Source: Citrus sinensis
Taxonomy: Eukaryota > Streptophyta > Magnoliopsida > Sapindales > Rutaceae
DNA: 64,000 nt
Direction of reading: 5' to 3'
Assembly (NCBI RefSeq): GCF_022201045.2
Contig: NC_068563.1
Location: 3,968,001 to 4,032,000, forward strand
Below are positions 1 through 11,240 of the stretch, in pieces. The position numbers and the translations under genes were made by a program. Every line of letters starts with the position of its first letter. Within the stretch, counting starts at the first letter, position 1. Under the pieces are notes generated by a model. The model was not told the DNA's origin and did no database searches. It saw only the letters and a program-made list of their open reading frames with translations.

Positions 1-1380
1 CAACCATAACTTTACAAGTGTAGTAAATAGGTCGTTGTACCCCATTATCATCCTCTCGGAGTAACACAGAGCTGGCGGCATGCTCGAATACGGCGAGATA
101 CAACAGAAGCACCTCTTTCGGCTCAAGTTTGGCAAGTAGTGGAGTATTCACGAGGTACCCCTTTAGTTCTTGGAAAGCTTCTTCGCAATCGGGTGTCCAT
201 TGGAGCTTCTTACCGGTCTTCAAAGCTTTGAAAAAGAGCTTACGCTGGTCTATAGCCTTGGAGATAAAACGGCTCAGGGCAGCTACCCGGCCTGCCAAGC
301 TTTGAGCCTCCTTGATGGTGCGAGGCGATTTCATGTCAAGAACCGCGTGAATTTTATCGGGGTTGGCTTCGATCCCTCGTTGTTGTACCATGAACTTAAG
401 AAATTTCCCCGAGGTAACCCCGAATGCACATTTTTCAGGGTTGAGCCGCATTTGGTGTCTTCTCAAAACTATAAAGGTATCTCTGAGGTGCCCCAGGTGT
501 TCCCCCGCATGCACTGATTTGGTGATCATGTTGTCTATGTACACCTCCATGGTGTGCCCGATTTGTTCCTTGAAAATTTTGTTCACTAGCCGTTGATAGG
601 TAGCCCCGGCATTCTTCAAACCAAACGGCATAACCTTATAACAGTATAACCCACGGTTGGTGATGAATGTTGTTTTCTCTTGATCGGGTTCATACATTGA
701 AATTTGGTTGTAACCGGAGAAGGCGTCCATAAAACTAAGCATATCATGCCCCGCTGTTGCATCCACCAGCTGGTCCACCCGGGGAAGCGGGAAGCTATCC
801 TTGGGGCAGGACTTATTCAAATCGGTGAAGTCCACACACATATGCCACTTTCCGTTTGATTTCCTGACTAGAACGACGTTGGATACCCAATCGGGGTACA
901 CTACTTCCCGAATAAATCTTGCTGCTAATAGGCGGTCTACCTCTTGTTCAATTGCATCGTACCTCTCTTGGTTGAAGGCGCGATGCTTCTGTTTCACTGG
1001 TTTATTATCTGGGCTGACATTGAGTTTGTGACAGTAGAGGGAAGGTGGGATACCCGGCATATCCGAGTGAGACCAGACGAATACGCCGTGGTGCTCGCGT
1101 AGGAAGGTGATGAGCCTCTCTCTTTGTTCCTTCGAAAGATTAGAGCCTACTTTCACGGTCTTTGTTGGGTCGGTGACACAAATCGAGACTGAAATAAGGT
1201 CTTCAACTGGGGTACCCCATTTTTCATCTTTCAATATTCGGGGATCCAAAAGTGCCTCAACTTCACATCTGGGCTCCACCTGGTCCCCGTGGGGTACCCT
1301 TGAGCTATCCCCCGCAACTACTTCTACGCCCATTGGTGAGGATTCTAACCATTTTCGTGGGTGGACAATCTGAGGAGACT
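1..1380 (-). pseudogene. Ty3/gypsy reverse transcriptase (partial, inactivated)
   Basis: Minus-strand reading frame that stays open to the left edge of the window. It encodes the pre-RT linker and the front of a reverse transcriptase that would copy element RNA into DNA. Recognisable pieces, in order, are the WVSNVVLVRKSNGKWHMCVD block, the CPKDSFPLPRVDQLVD block, the FMDAFSGYNQI block and MPFGLKNAGATYQRLV. The polymerase box reads YIDN instead of YxDD; the Asn codon is at 532-530. Losing one of the two metal-binding aspartates should abolish polymerisation. RNase H and integrase, if present, lie outside the window. The sequence type fits the Tat/Athila-like gypsy branch, which is my inference from the conserved blocks. 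Confidence 0.85.
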
Positions 1381-1524
1381 TTTTTAGTACCGTTGTCTAG
1401 CAAGAGCTCGCTTTGAGGGGTAAGATGTGGGCTGGCTGCCACTGGGGTACCCCTTCATTAGTAGATCAGAAGCTATTTGGTAAGTGACTTTGGAGGCCAC
1501 AGAGTAACATCTACGAGCCGATTG

Positions 1525-1896
1525 CTAGTCCCCTTTAATGGTGATAACTTCTTGGGCGACCGGGACTTTCATGGCGAGGTAGTGCATAGATACCACCGCT
1601 TTAGTTGCTACTAAGAACGGCCTACCCAATATAATATTGTAGGCACCCGGGTGATCTACAATAAGAAAATCAATCATATGAACAACACGGTGAGGTACCT
1701 TACCAAGTGTAACGTGCAGCGTAATGATGCCCTTTGGTATAACCATATCTCCGGCGAACCCAATAAGAGGCGTAGCATAAGAAGTGATCTTTGGCGACTC
1801 AATCAATAGTTGATCCAAGGCGTTTTTGGAAATGATGTCAATAGAGCTGCCGATATTTACAAGAGTTCTTACTACCTTACCGGTGGCAACCTTCAA
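1525..1896 (-). pseudogene. Ty3/gypsy aspartic protease domain (active-site Asp lost)
   Basis: 123 codons on the minus strand resembling the retropepsin-like protease of gypsy elements, which cleaves the Gag-Pol polyprotein. The active-site loop, normally D-[ST]-G-S-S, reads VNIGSSIDII; the Asn codon AAT is at 1857-1855. The flap and hydrophobic core follow, with an ILGRPFL block near the end. A stop follows, and several stops separate it from the reverse transcriptase frame at 1-1380, so the polyprotein is broken here. It lies between gag (2272-3823) and RT in the order expected for a minus-strand element. Confidence 0.8.
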
Positions 1897-2271
1897 CGTA
1901 ATTACTAAGGTATTGTCATGGGGGTACGAGATATTCTCCCCATCTTTTTCTGTAAAAAGGATAGGCGAGGGATGGTGAGGTACCTTCGGTGTACCTCATT
2001 CATTAAGGTTGACTTCTCCGCCAATATTGGTGGTTATTGACAACGATCTACCATAGCCTTTGATAGCCCTCCTATATTGACCCGCTAAAGTCGGTCCGCC
2101 CATGATCATCCGGACATACACGCATTTCTTATGTCCAGGGGGTACCTCTAGTTCAGGACTGCCATCAGTTACCTGCTTGCCCTTATCCTACTCCGCGGAT
2201 TTCCGAGCTTCTCTCATGCCAACAACAAATTCTTTGAGGTACCCACTAAGATTCAAAGATTCAATTTCCTC

Positions 2272-3823
2272 TCACAAGGTAAAACACTCAGCTGTGCTGT
2301 GACCGAAGTCCTCATGGAACTCACAATACTTCAGGCCACGCTTCATGTTGGGGTACTTCTCCATTGGCTTAGGAGGACGGAGGAGGCAACTATCCTGAAT
2401 ATGGTAGAAGATCTGCTCTGAGAATCGATTCAGCGAATGGTAAGATTCGTATCGAGGCCTCGGTGGTAGCTCTTGTTGATCCGGTGGTGGCGATCTTAGA
2501 GGTTGGGGTACTCTGAGCGTTATACCCTCGTCCCCGCGGGGCAGCCCGTGGAGGGCTCCGTGCTCGGGGTACCCACGGTATTGTGGCCTCCATCCTCTTG
2601 GGCTTGTCCTTGTTCTTTGTAACATCAGCCTTATCTTCTTAGCGCTTCAATTGGCATTTCTCGTCCATCTCTACCTGCTGCAACGCCCGGGAACGGGCTT
2701 GCCCATATGAAAGTGTGCGCGTCTTTTGAAAAGAACGTCATAACTTGCCTAACCGTAAATTTTTTTCAAAATGGGTCAATGTGTATTGGTTTCCAAATGC
2801 TCCGGTTCGCAGCACCTCTTGGTGGAAACTACTCACATACTACGCCAAAGGCTCGGATTCCCCTTACTTGACAAAGGCAAGTTTGGAGGCTACCCTATCT
2901 TGAGTGGAAGCGTAGGAAAACTCTTTAGTAAATTCGGATAACAATTGGTGTATGGAAGATATGCTACCCGCTTTCAAAGAGCGAAACCATGACTTCGCGG
3001 GGCCCGTGAGTGTGTGTGTAAACATCCTACACATGGCACTCTCATCTACACCATTGATAATCATTTGGTCGCGATATAGCTCAACATGCTCCGAGGGATC
3101 AGTGGTACCCGATTATTGGGGTATCTGAGGCATGACGAACGCCTCGGGGAGAGCTGTCTTCCGAATCTCCATAGTGAATGGCGATTGGTAGGTCGTTGGC
3201 GTTGGAGCAGCTATGATGTTTTGCTTCTCAGAGAGGAGCTTCACTTGGCATTCCAGGTTCTCCATTTTTTCCACAAATTCGTGGAGTACCCTCGGGGTAC
3301 CCGATGATGTCGCCGCCGTTTGAGAAGCCCTTTTGACGTTTAACTTTTTACGGAGATCCTCGTGGGTATACTTTGCACGCCTCGTACCCTGACTGCTGCG
3401 GGAATTGCAAGAGGCGGTAGAACGCTCATCGCGGGAGCCTACGGTTTGAAACTTAGAACGGGTACCCGATGGCCTATGCTTTAGTTTGTTGGGCTCGGGT
3501 ACCTCTTTTCTAACCATAGCTTAGTCGCCCGTTTGAGGTGGTGAAGCATCTAACGTCACTGGTGGAAGTGAACTTTCGGGTGCCCGAGATCCAACCGCCC
3601 TAAGTATTGCGTGGGCAAGATCCTCGAAACGCTTGTGAGAAATAAGTTCCTCATCTTGGCGAACACTCGTCGATTGCTTGATACCCTTGCCCTTGCTGAT
3701 GCGGGCTACCTTTCTTGAGGGATCACTACCTTCACTGCTGCTGTCATCTCTCATCCTTGTAGGATCCCCCATTAAACCTTCGAGAGGTACGTCGGGTGTC
3801 ATGTATTGGAGTACACACAACAA
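2272..3823 (-). pseudogene. Ty3/gypsy gag, broken
   Basis: Several minus-strand frame pieces (3823-3521, 3517-3113, 3064-2864, 2625-2272) together represent gag, the structural protein of the particle. The first two are low-complexity, Ser/Arg-rich and charged N-terminal regions. The 3064-2864 piece contains the retrotransposon gag core signature (FTHTLTGPAKSWFRSLKAGS). The 2625-2272 piece ends with a Cys/His cluster (KYCEFHEDFGHSTAEC) like the nucleocapsid knuckle. Stops and frame changes between pieces show it is not translated as one protein. GGTACC words occur in all three codon phases within this region. Confidence 0.75.
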
Positions 3824-3860
3824 CTAGTTTGGTAACCGTGGTGGAGGCTTTTTGTGCGCT

Positions 3861-3879
3861 TCCCCACAGACGACGCCAA
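3861..3879 (-). other. primer-binding-like site of the gypsy element
   Basis: On the minus strand this reads TTGGCGTCGTCTGTGGGGA, close to the TTGGCGCCGTCTGTGGGG motif that follows the 5' LTR in many Tat-type gypsy elements. It lies directly beside a CA dinucleotide (3882-3881) suitable as the LTR end, and upstream of gag on that strand, so it fixes the inner LTR edge. Confidence 0.55.
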
Positions 3880-4296
3880 TTGTTTTCAACAGATTTTGGG
3901 GTAAGAAAAGCCAAAATCTATCTTGAACAATGAATTTATATTTTTGGGGGAGATGGGGTACCTCACTGGTTTGTTGTGTGCGATGCGGCGTACTTGAAAT
4001 TTGGGAAATGTGAGAAGGGGAGAGGGAGTGGTAACAATGGTGAAAGGTCAAAACCAAGAGGGGTGTCCTTCAAAATAGGCTCGCGCCTGCAAAACAGTGA
4101 AATAAAGGTTAGAGGTGAAGCCGGGGTACCCCGGCGTTCACACTCTGACGCTCAAGTTAGCAAACTCAAGCTTTTACGATAAAGAGAGCCAGCTAGCCCT
4201 CTGTAAATTAGGGTTTGAGGTTGAAGAAAACCTATTTTTTGGAGTGTGAGTGTTAATGGTGAGTGAGAACATGATGGAGAATAAAATCTAGGCACC

Positions 4297-4304
4297 TTTA
4301 TATA
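4297..4304 (-). promoter_or_regulatory. TATA box of the gypsy LTR
   Basis: TATATAAA on the minus strand within CCATATATAAAGG. It sits about 415 bases before the inner LTR end, a plausible U3 position for element transcription toward gag. Confidence 0.5.
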
Positions 4305-4664
4305 TGGAGTACCTCAACTGCCACGTGGCGTACCCTTTTTAGCTAACGTCATTTTGCCTTTTTTATGATTTTTAGGCCGTTATGTGTATGTTCGCGGCGT
4401 ATCTCATCCTTTGAAAACGTGGCGCGCGCTGGAGAGTGGCCCAGGGTACCTCTGCAGTAGTTGTCGGGTAGGCGGCTGAGGACCACTGTCCTTGGGACAG
4501 TGTCCTTCATTTTTTGCAGAGGTAGTAGGCGGCTGTCCCCCCCCCCCCTTTTGGTACGATGTTTTTTATTCCTACTTCTGACAAAATCGAATAATATCTT
4601 TTAAGCGGTAGAGACATTTCTCAAGGCGGATATTTTCGGAGGATTCTCTTGCATCTGTTCTGCC

Positions 4665-4830
4665 GGGTACCTCGAGTTACTTGGGGTACCTCAATTTATG
4701 TGGGGTATCCCTAATTGTGCAGGTATCTCTATTTGTGTGGGGTACCTCTATTTGTGTGGGGTACCTCTAATTGTGCAGGGTACCTTAAATCATGCCGGGT
4801 ACCTCGGATCGTGCGGGGTACCTCAGATTG
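4665..4830. repeat. LTR minisatellite with GGGGTACCTC core
   Basis: About nine imperfect units of 17-19 bases, each built on (G)GGTACCTC followed by a T-rich spacer such as AATTGTGC or ATTTGTGTG. Units vary by a few substitutions, for example GGTATC for GGTACC. It lies at the outer end of the gypsy LTR. Confidence 0.85.
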
Positions 4831-4904
4831 TGCTGGAGTCATTCTATTTGTCGACACGTGGCACTTTACTGCATTTCCTATTTTTCCCTCAAACACAGCT
4901 TATG

Positions 4905-6579
4905 TTAATTGGCGAGCTAAAGATCAAACTCTCCTTGGCTAGCTTCTGTCAACGATAAGTGAAGGTATTTTGAGCTCCGTACTTAACTATGATAGATCTT
5001 ATGATGTGTGGAAATATATTGAAAAACAATTTGGTGCTCAATCTGAGGCCAAGGTTATGCAGCTTCGATATAAAATGAGTGTACTTAGAAAAGAATCCAT
5101 GATTGTTGAAGAATATTGTTTGAAAGTTAAAATTCTTACTGATAAACTTACTTGTGTTGGTAGTCCTTTATCAGAAAGAAATTTGTTTATGCAAGTGTTA
5201 GACGGATTGGGACTAGTTACTTAGATCTTGCATCTATCATCACTGCTGATATAATGTCATATGATGATGCTTATGCTTTGCTCTTAACACATAAGGCTAG
5301 ATTGGAACATAATCAGATAGCTAAGTCTGTGTTTAATGCAAATTATGGAATGGTTAATTCAAACTATTCACTAGGAATGGATAGTGGCAGAAGAAGAGGT
5401 TATGGATGTAGTAGATATCATGGACATTTTAATGTTGGAAACATTAATCACTATGGTGGAAGAGGAATGTTCTTTCATGCATATGCCAGAGGATTTCCCA
5501 ATGATAATGTTAGTTATAACCTTGGTAGAGGATATTCACCACAAATGCCAATTCACAAGGCATCATCACACAACAAATCTGTCTTCAATATGTTTTATGA
5601 CTCATTTACTAATGAATCTAGTGACAATGATCTTATTTGCCAAATTTGCCATAAATCTAGTCACACTGCTGATGCATGTTGGCATAGGTATACTAAAAAT
5701 TATATACCTCCAATAAGGTCTTTTGGTAGAGCTAGAGGATTTAAGGTTGCTCATATGACCAGCTTTGAACCATTTACTAAATTTAGACCTTATATTGCTT
5801 ACTCTCATGCTATGAATTAATTTTCATATCAGACATCTGATATGAATCCATACTATACACTTGACACATTCTCTAGATTTGGAGTTGCTTATATTGCAAA
5901 TTTTGAAGGACCAGCTGATCAGGGGTGGTACCTTGATAGTGGAGCAACACATCACTTGACTAATAACATAGCTAATATGAACATTAGAGAAGAATTGAGA
6001 GGTTCTGATCAACTTATCATTGGAAATGGCCAAGGTTTGCCTATAACACACATTGGTGATGCATTCTTTACTTTTAAAAGTTCAAATACTAAACACCATC
6101 ACCCACAAATAGCACTTAAAGATATTCTACTTGTTCCTTCCATTACAAAGAACTTGCTGAGCATTTTTAAACTTACATCTGATAATCGCTTTTATGTTGA
6201 ATTTGTTGGTAACATATGCTATGTAAAGTATTCTCTAAAGAGGCAGGAACTTCAACAAGGTCTTGCTGAGAAAGGATTATACAGGTTGTTACTCAAATCT
6301 TCACCATCATCATCAACACCATCTTCTTTCTTATCTTACAGTATTCCTTCCTCTACTACATCTCCTACACCACTATTTATGCTGTCATGTTGTTATATCA
6401 ATTCTGCTTTTGATGGTGTTCAACTCAATAACTCAGACTTGAAGTCTTGTTTTCAATCTTCAGTTTCTTTATGTAAACCATCAATTAATAAAATTACTTT
6501 GCGATGTCTTCCTGCAAGCACCAAGAATCTTATCAATCTATTTTTGAACCTCCGAGGTTGTCCTAAATTAGAAAAGTAA
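4905..6579 (+). pseudogene. Ty1/copia gag-protease fragment
   Basis: Plus-strand remains of a copia polyprotein in several frames (about 4905-5223, 5254-5820, 5842-6579). The first part matches the copia gag core (DVWKYIEKQFGAQSEAKVMQ, then a long helix). The second is Gly/Arg-rich and ends in a CX2CX4HX4C zinc knuckle (CQICHKSSHTADAC). The third begins with the protease motif WYLDSGATHHLTN, in which the DSGA catalytic site is intact, and runs into the pre-integrase region. Stops at about 4942 and 5222, plus frame changes, break the reading frame. Integrase, RT and RNase H are missing. After about residue 160 of the last piece the protein no longer looks like copia, so the element is truncated there. 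Confidence 0.85.
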
Positions 6580-7159
6580 TGCAAGAAGAAAATTGGTTAA
6601 AATTGGCATAAAATAGCACACATTCCATTTGTCGATCTGTTCTCTATAGAGGAGAGTTCAAATTATTGCATGCGTCTATTTGAGAGGTATGTCAAGGCCT
6701 TCTCAACTAATCTTTCTCCTTATTTGGGGGGGGGGGGGGGAGAGACTAATTTTGACATTAAAAATATAACTTTCTGCATATAAAAGAAAATGCAGGTAAC
6801 ACAATTCTTTCGAAAGGTTGTTGTGCCTCTTTAAGAGTTCCAAGCAGTTAAATCAAGATGCTAAACTACATGTACGTAAGAATGCTCTTTTATTCATCTA
6901 TTTATTTTCCTTTTTCATGTGTCGAAAAGAAAAGAAAAATTAGTGAACTTTACACTTATTTTACTTATCAAAGAGTTCATACTGAGAAACATAGTTTTAA
7001 GTCAGTGTTCAAGCCTACGGAGTCTCTCTGTAAATCATGGATATTGATTGTTAGTTTTTCACTCATTTCCACTCACTTTTACAATTCTTTTAATTTTCTC
7101 TGGTGTGTTTAGAATCACTTATCTGCCAATGCCTTCCCAATAAGAAAGAAAAGCCAACG
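6580..7159. other. no gene seen; G-run
   Basis: AT-rich filler between two retroelement remnants with a run of about 14 G near 6727-6740. I see no coding potential or RNA gene. Confidence 0.5.
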
Positions 7160-7816
7160 TGTTGAACTGAACTACAAATCTGGGTTTGTGGTCGTGTACG
7201 ACGTGTCGGTTGTTTAGTCCAGAGATGGGTGACATGTCGATTATCTCGAATTAGAACGTTGTATGACAAGGCTACTCAGTCAGCCAGTTGAATAAGTTGG
7301 GCACGTGATGTAACACGTGCATTACTTGCTCAAAACGGTAGATGGAGGCAGCGTGTTTTACGAGATTGTAACACGTGTCCAAAAGCTATTTTAAACGGCT
7401 GGTAAAGCTGTTAAAAGGCGCGGGAAATTTCTACCAGTGACGTTGTGCTGGCTTCTGGGGTTATTTCTAGAAGCAATCTTTTGTTGTATATTTAGCCTCG
7501 TGAGTTGTTATGTGGCTAGATCGAGAGTGTGACAGTTTCTCTAAAAAAACTTGTATCTTGATAAGCTAAATCAGTGAAAGCTTGTTCTAATTTTTACAGT
7601 GGATGTAGGCCACATTGTGGTTGAACCACTATAATCCTCTTGTGTTTGTGTGTGTGATTGTTTCAGCATCTTGTTGGTTTGATTTCTGTGTTTCCAGATT
7701 ATCGTATCAGTTTTATCTTCAAGTTCATTTTGGTTATCAAACATTCTTAAGTTAAAGATTTGATTGAGTGGATCTTGGGGGATCAAAATCGGTTTCTTGC
7801 TGGTTTTGGTCCAACA
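7160..7816. mobile_element. probable solo LTR
   Basis: A 657-base segment starting TGTTGAAC and ending GTCCAACA, so the ends are short inverted repeats of the TG...CA type. Flanking 5-mers are CAACG (7155-7159) and CAAAG (7817-7821), a target-site duplication with one mismatch. The interior has the look of a copia LTR, with a TATA-like region near 7480 and T/G-rich downstream DNA. No internal element sequence adjoins either side, so recombination between two LTRs probably left this one. Confidence 0.5.
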
Positions 7817-8190
7817 CAAAGGATGTGCAAACCCAGCATAACACAAGAAACATACAAGTCTTTCCTTACTCATTAAACAGTGTTTGAGGGCTTTCCTCTA
7901 GTGTGTTATAACTTTGATAAGCACTTGTGTCAATTTCAACCAACATCTAAAAACTCTAAAAAAGGCATTTTTGTCATTGTCTTCAATGGTGGTTTTAAAA
8001 TTTCTTTTAAAGAGTGAAAATATTGTTTGTTGATGTGATTTTTTTAGAATTGAGAAAGAATTTAATATACAGATTGTTTTTAAACCAATATCTGAAAATG
8101 AAAACAATAAATCCCGTTTTCTAGTTTTTCCGTAAAAATAGATATTTAATATGTTAAAATAAACTTGTGAATGGGGTGTGTTTTTGCAAG

Positions 8191-8340
8191 TTTGGAGCAA
8201 TGATAAATGTCAGAGTGCAGAGCATAAAGAGTGGTGGAGGTTCTTGCTTCCACTTTTCTTCATCCCCTGCTCACCATGCCTTACTGAAGCCCTTCAACGA
8301 GCTAGTAAACAAGCTGAGTTCTGGCGATCCAGTTCCTTGA
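8191..8340 (+). pseudogene. remnant of 2OG/Fe(II) dioxygenase exon 3
   Basis: The translation begins with a WSNDKCQSAEH stretch and continues RFLLPLFFIPC, which parallels the last exon of the intact dioxygenases downstream (WSND.YESVEHRV, then RFSIPFFF.P). The distal iron-binding His is preserved, but the RxS 2-oxoglutarate motif reads RFL and the C-terminal half is unrecognisable. The would-be splice acceptor reads TTGCAAG rather than TGCAG|G. No exon 1 or 2 remains upstream. It is a decayed relative of the genes at 11.2 and 17.2 kb. Confidence 0.6.
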
Positions 8341-8349
8341 TGTATGAGG

Positions 8350-11158
8350 CACATGCTAGAACTTCAATATTACTATTAGAACTATGCCTTGTTTTAGCAG
8401 TCATTTACATCATGCCTGTAGATTAAGAACAAGGCATATGGTAGAACTTCTATATTGTAACTGATAGGCTCTTCCCAACAAGCTTAGCTTTCGGATATGG
8501 CGGTTACTTAATGTCTGCATTTGCTTTTCTATATCTGCATGACTGCAGTCATTTCTATCTTGCCTAAGTAGCTTAAACTTCTGGGTATTAGTGATTTCTC
8601 GATCGCTTTTATCATATCTCAATAGTCATTTCTTGAGGTACAAAATCGTGCCAAGTTTCAATAGTCTTGGAGAAAATTAAAAGGTGCTTGGGAAACTGAT
8701 GCTGTGTAGCCAATTCCTTTTATTACCAAATGTGTACTATTACATTATTCGTGGAAAATCTATTAATTTATTTGATATTAATTAATCAATAAATTATTAA
8801 ATTATGACATTGTTATTATTGGATATGAATAATATAAAAAATAAATCAAAATATCATAAAGATATTGTTGTTGTTGTTATTATTGTTGTTGTTGTCGTCG
8901 TTGTGGTCATTAGAAACAATTTATTTTATAATTAAAATTGATTTTTTCCTTTTCTATATTAAGTGAGTTTTCATTTAGGCATCATTTGGGATTGGGGTTA
9001 AAATTTAATAAGTTACTTATTTCATAATTTTTAACAAAAAATATATATATTTGATAAATTTCATAAAAGTTGTTTATTTTATAATTTTCTCCATTTTGAT
9101 AATAACTTTTAAAAGTAGGTAGAGTTTTGTTCCTGAGTTTTTTTTTTCCTTTTTTTGGTAAGTAGCTCATTAAATAAGCTATGATACATTTTTAAAATTC
9201 TTATTATAATTTTAATATTTTAACAAAAAGATAGTTATGTCTTATTTTTCTATGCACTCTAATATATAAACTATTAGATATCATATCATTACCATAATCA
9301 AATTACCGCTACTATACGTTCTCTTCAGTATCAAAGCTTTATCCTATAAATTCATATTTTTTATTATACTTTTATTTTTCTATTATAAGAATCAATAAGA
9401 TTTGTATATGATTATGTAAATTTTCTTTGAACTATGAACAATTTCACATAAAAGCTAAAGATAACTTTTGAAATTGCAATTTCATAACCGTGACTTTTAA
9501 TGTTCAATATATTTATATTTTTTCGATAACCAAGGTGTTTATTGTAAAAAGCTTAATGTGAATGTAATGCATATTACTTCATTTTATTTGAATTATGTAT
9601 TAGTATAAATTTTTTATCATTTTATAAAGTTCATTATATTTTTATTTAATTGATTTTTTCACTTTATATAATTTTACGTGTTTTAAAAGAAAAATGTATG
9701 TCTAAATATCACTAAACATACTCTAAAAAATAAAAGGTAATTTAAATTTATATCTTTTTAGTTATTATATAATAAAACAATATTACCAAACACATATACA
9801 CTACTTTTTAAGCTTACAACATTTCTAACAACACAGTTTACTAAACAATAAACTTCTTTTTTACTCAACAACTTATTTTATCCGCACAGCAGAAAAATAA
9901 CTTATTTAATTAGCCACCGCAATGCCTTATAATAATTTAATTAAATTATAAATGACATGTCGTACACTTATACTCATGGGTGAAATATGTATGTAATGTC
10001 ATTTATGTGCTCAAAATATAAACAAAAAGTCATATATTTGATTAATTTATAAACTAGATGTCATACATTTTTTAATTCAAAGTAAAATACATACACAATG
10101 TCATCTATGTTCTGAAAACAAAAACGACATATCATGCTACTTATTAATATTTACCATAGGTTTACTATGTGATGAAGTTGTAAATGACATGTCATACGTC
10201 AATGAACAAATATTTATTTTCTCTTCTTTTCTATCTTCCAACTTAATAGTTAATACCAAACTAACAAATCACTCGTTAACTGAGTGGTGAGCACCTCCTC
10301 ACTTCATTTTAAAGCATTTCACCCTTAGACAAGATCAATTAGATGGTTGATCAAGAAACTATTATACTAGGTGTTAAGCAAATTAAAGAAACATGGAACT
10401 TTAGTCAGGAACTTTAATTAAAAGGATAAAACATCAACTTTATGAAGTGGCATTTGCGAGCACTCAATATTTTTATATTGTGTACTCAACTATTATTAGT
10501 ATGTAAAGCAGTCAAGAATATTTGCTGAACACTAAATTTCAACTGATTACCAACGAAAAGTCCTCATACATACCGAATCTATCACTCGATGTGAAAATTA
10601 CTTAATTATTAATTAATTAATCACGGTGAAATAATCGTTCTTTTAACCCTGCTTGGTGCTTCGGCTATGTATGTCTCTTGTCCACTAATTGAATCATTGA
10701 TTCTTTCGCTGCTATTATTATATGATCCATTTTGTGACGCTTCAGACAAAATTAACCATGCAAGCACAAACGTCACACAATTTTCCAACTCTTCCCTGCC
10801 CGAAAATCCCATCCAGATTCAATGTTATGTTGTTAACTCCCTATCTTGCATGGTTACAGTAAATTTTCCTTTACCACTTAGGGTTTGGGTCAATTATACT
10901 TTTAGTATCTGTATTTTTTTAAAATTACCCAATGCGGCTTTATGGGTAGTTCTACAATAGTTGGCACTAATTTTTCAAAGATAAAATTGCATTATTTTTT
11001 AATATAATTTAAAATTAAAATAAGTCTAACATGCAATAGATTAAAAAAATAATTATTATTATGTAAATTATATTAACTGCTGGGTAATTATTAAAGATAT
11101 AGAGACTTACTACATAATTAGCTCAAAAATCCTCTAGGCTGAAAGAGCCTTTACCCCA
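8350..11158. other. long AT-rich intergenic stretch
   Basis: No supported gene. It contains a short TTG/GTT microsatellite near 8868-8905 and much A/T-rich DNA. The part at about 10770-10850 matches the upstream flank of the second dioxygenase (17040-17130), so it is the shared distal promoter of the duplicated genes. Confidence 0.6.
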
Positions 11159-11167
11159 CTATAAATA
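11159..11167 (+). promoter_or_regulatory. TATA box of the first dioxygenase
   Basis: CTATAAATA lies 74 bases before the start codon at 11241, a normal plant core-promoter distance allowing a short leader. Confidence 0.55.
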
Positions 11168-11240
11168 AACTGCCTCAATTACTCTCTTTTATGTCAAACT
11201 ATACATTAGACTTTAATACATTATTGTCTTAGCTATAGCC

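Larger units (their letters stand above)
3881..4840 (-). mobile_element. 5' LTR of the Ty3/gypsy element (outer edge uncertain)
   Basis: Region between the primer-binding-like site and the copia fragment. On the minus strand it carries a TATA box (4304-4297) followed by a leader with CT-rich and poly-A-signal-like DNA, as expected of U3-R-U5. It contains a poly-C run near 4537-4549 and ends in a minisatellite of GGGGTACCTC-type units (4665-4830). No matching second LTR is in the window, so the outer boundary is only bracketed by the start of copia-derived coding sequence near 4905. Confidence 0.6.

Noticed and set aside
170..1373. Plus-strand frames over the gypsy pol region
   Set aside because: They are the antisense of the reverse transcriptase coding strand and show no family features of their own.
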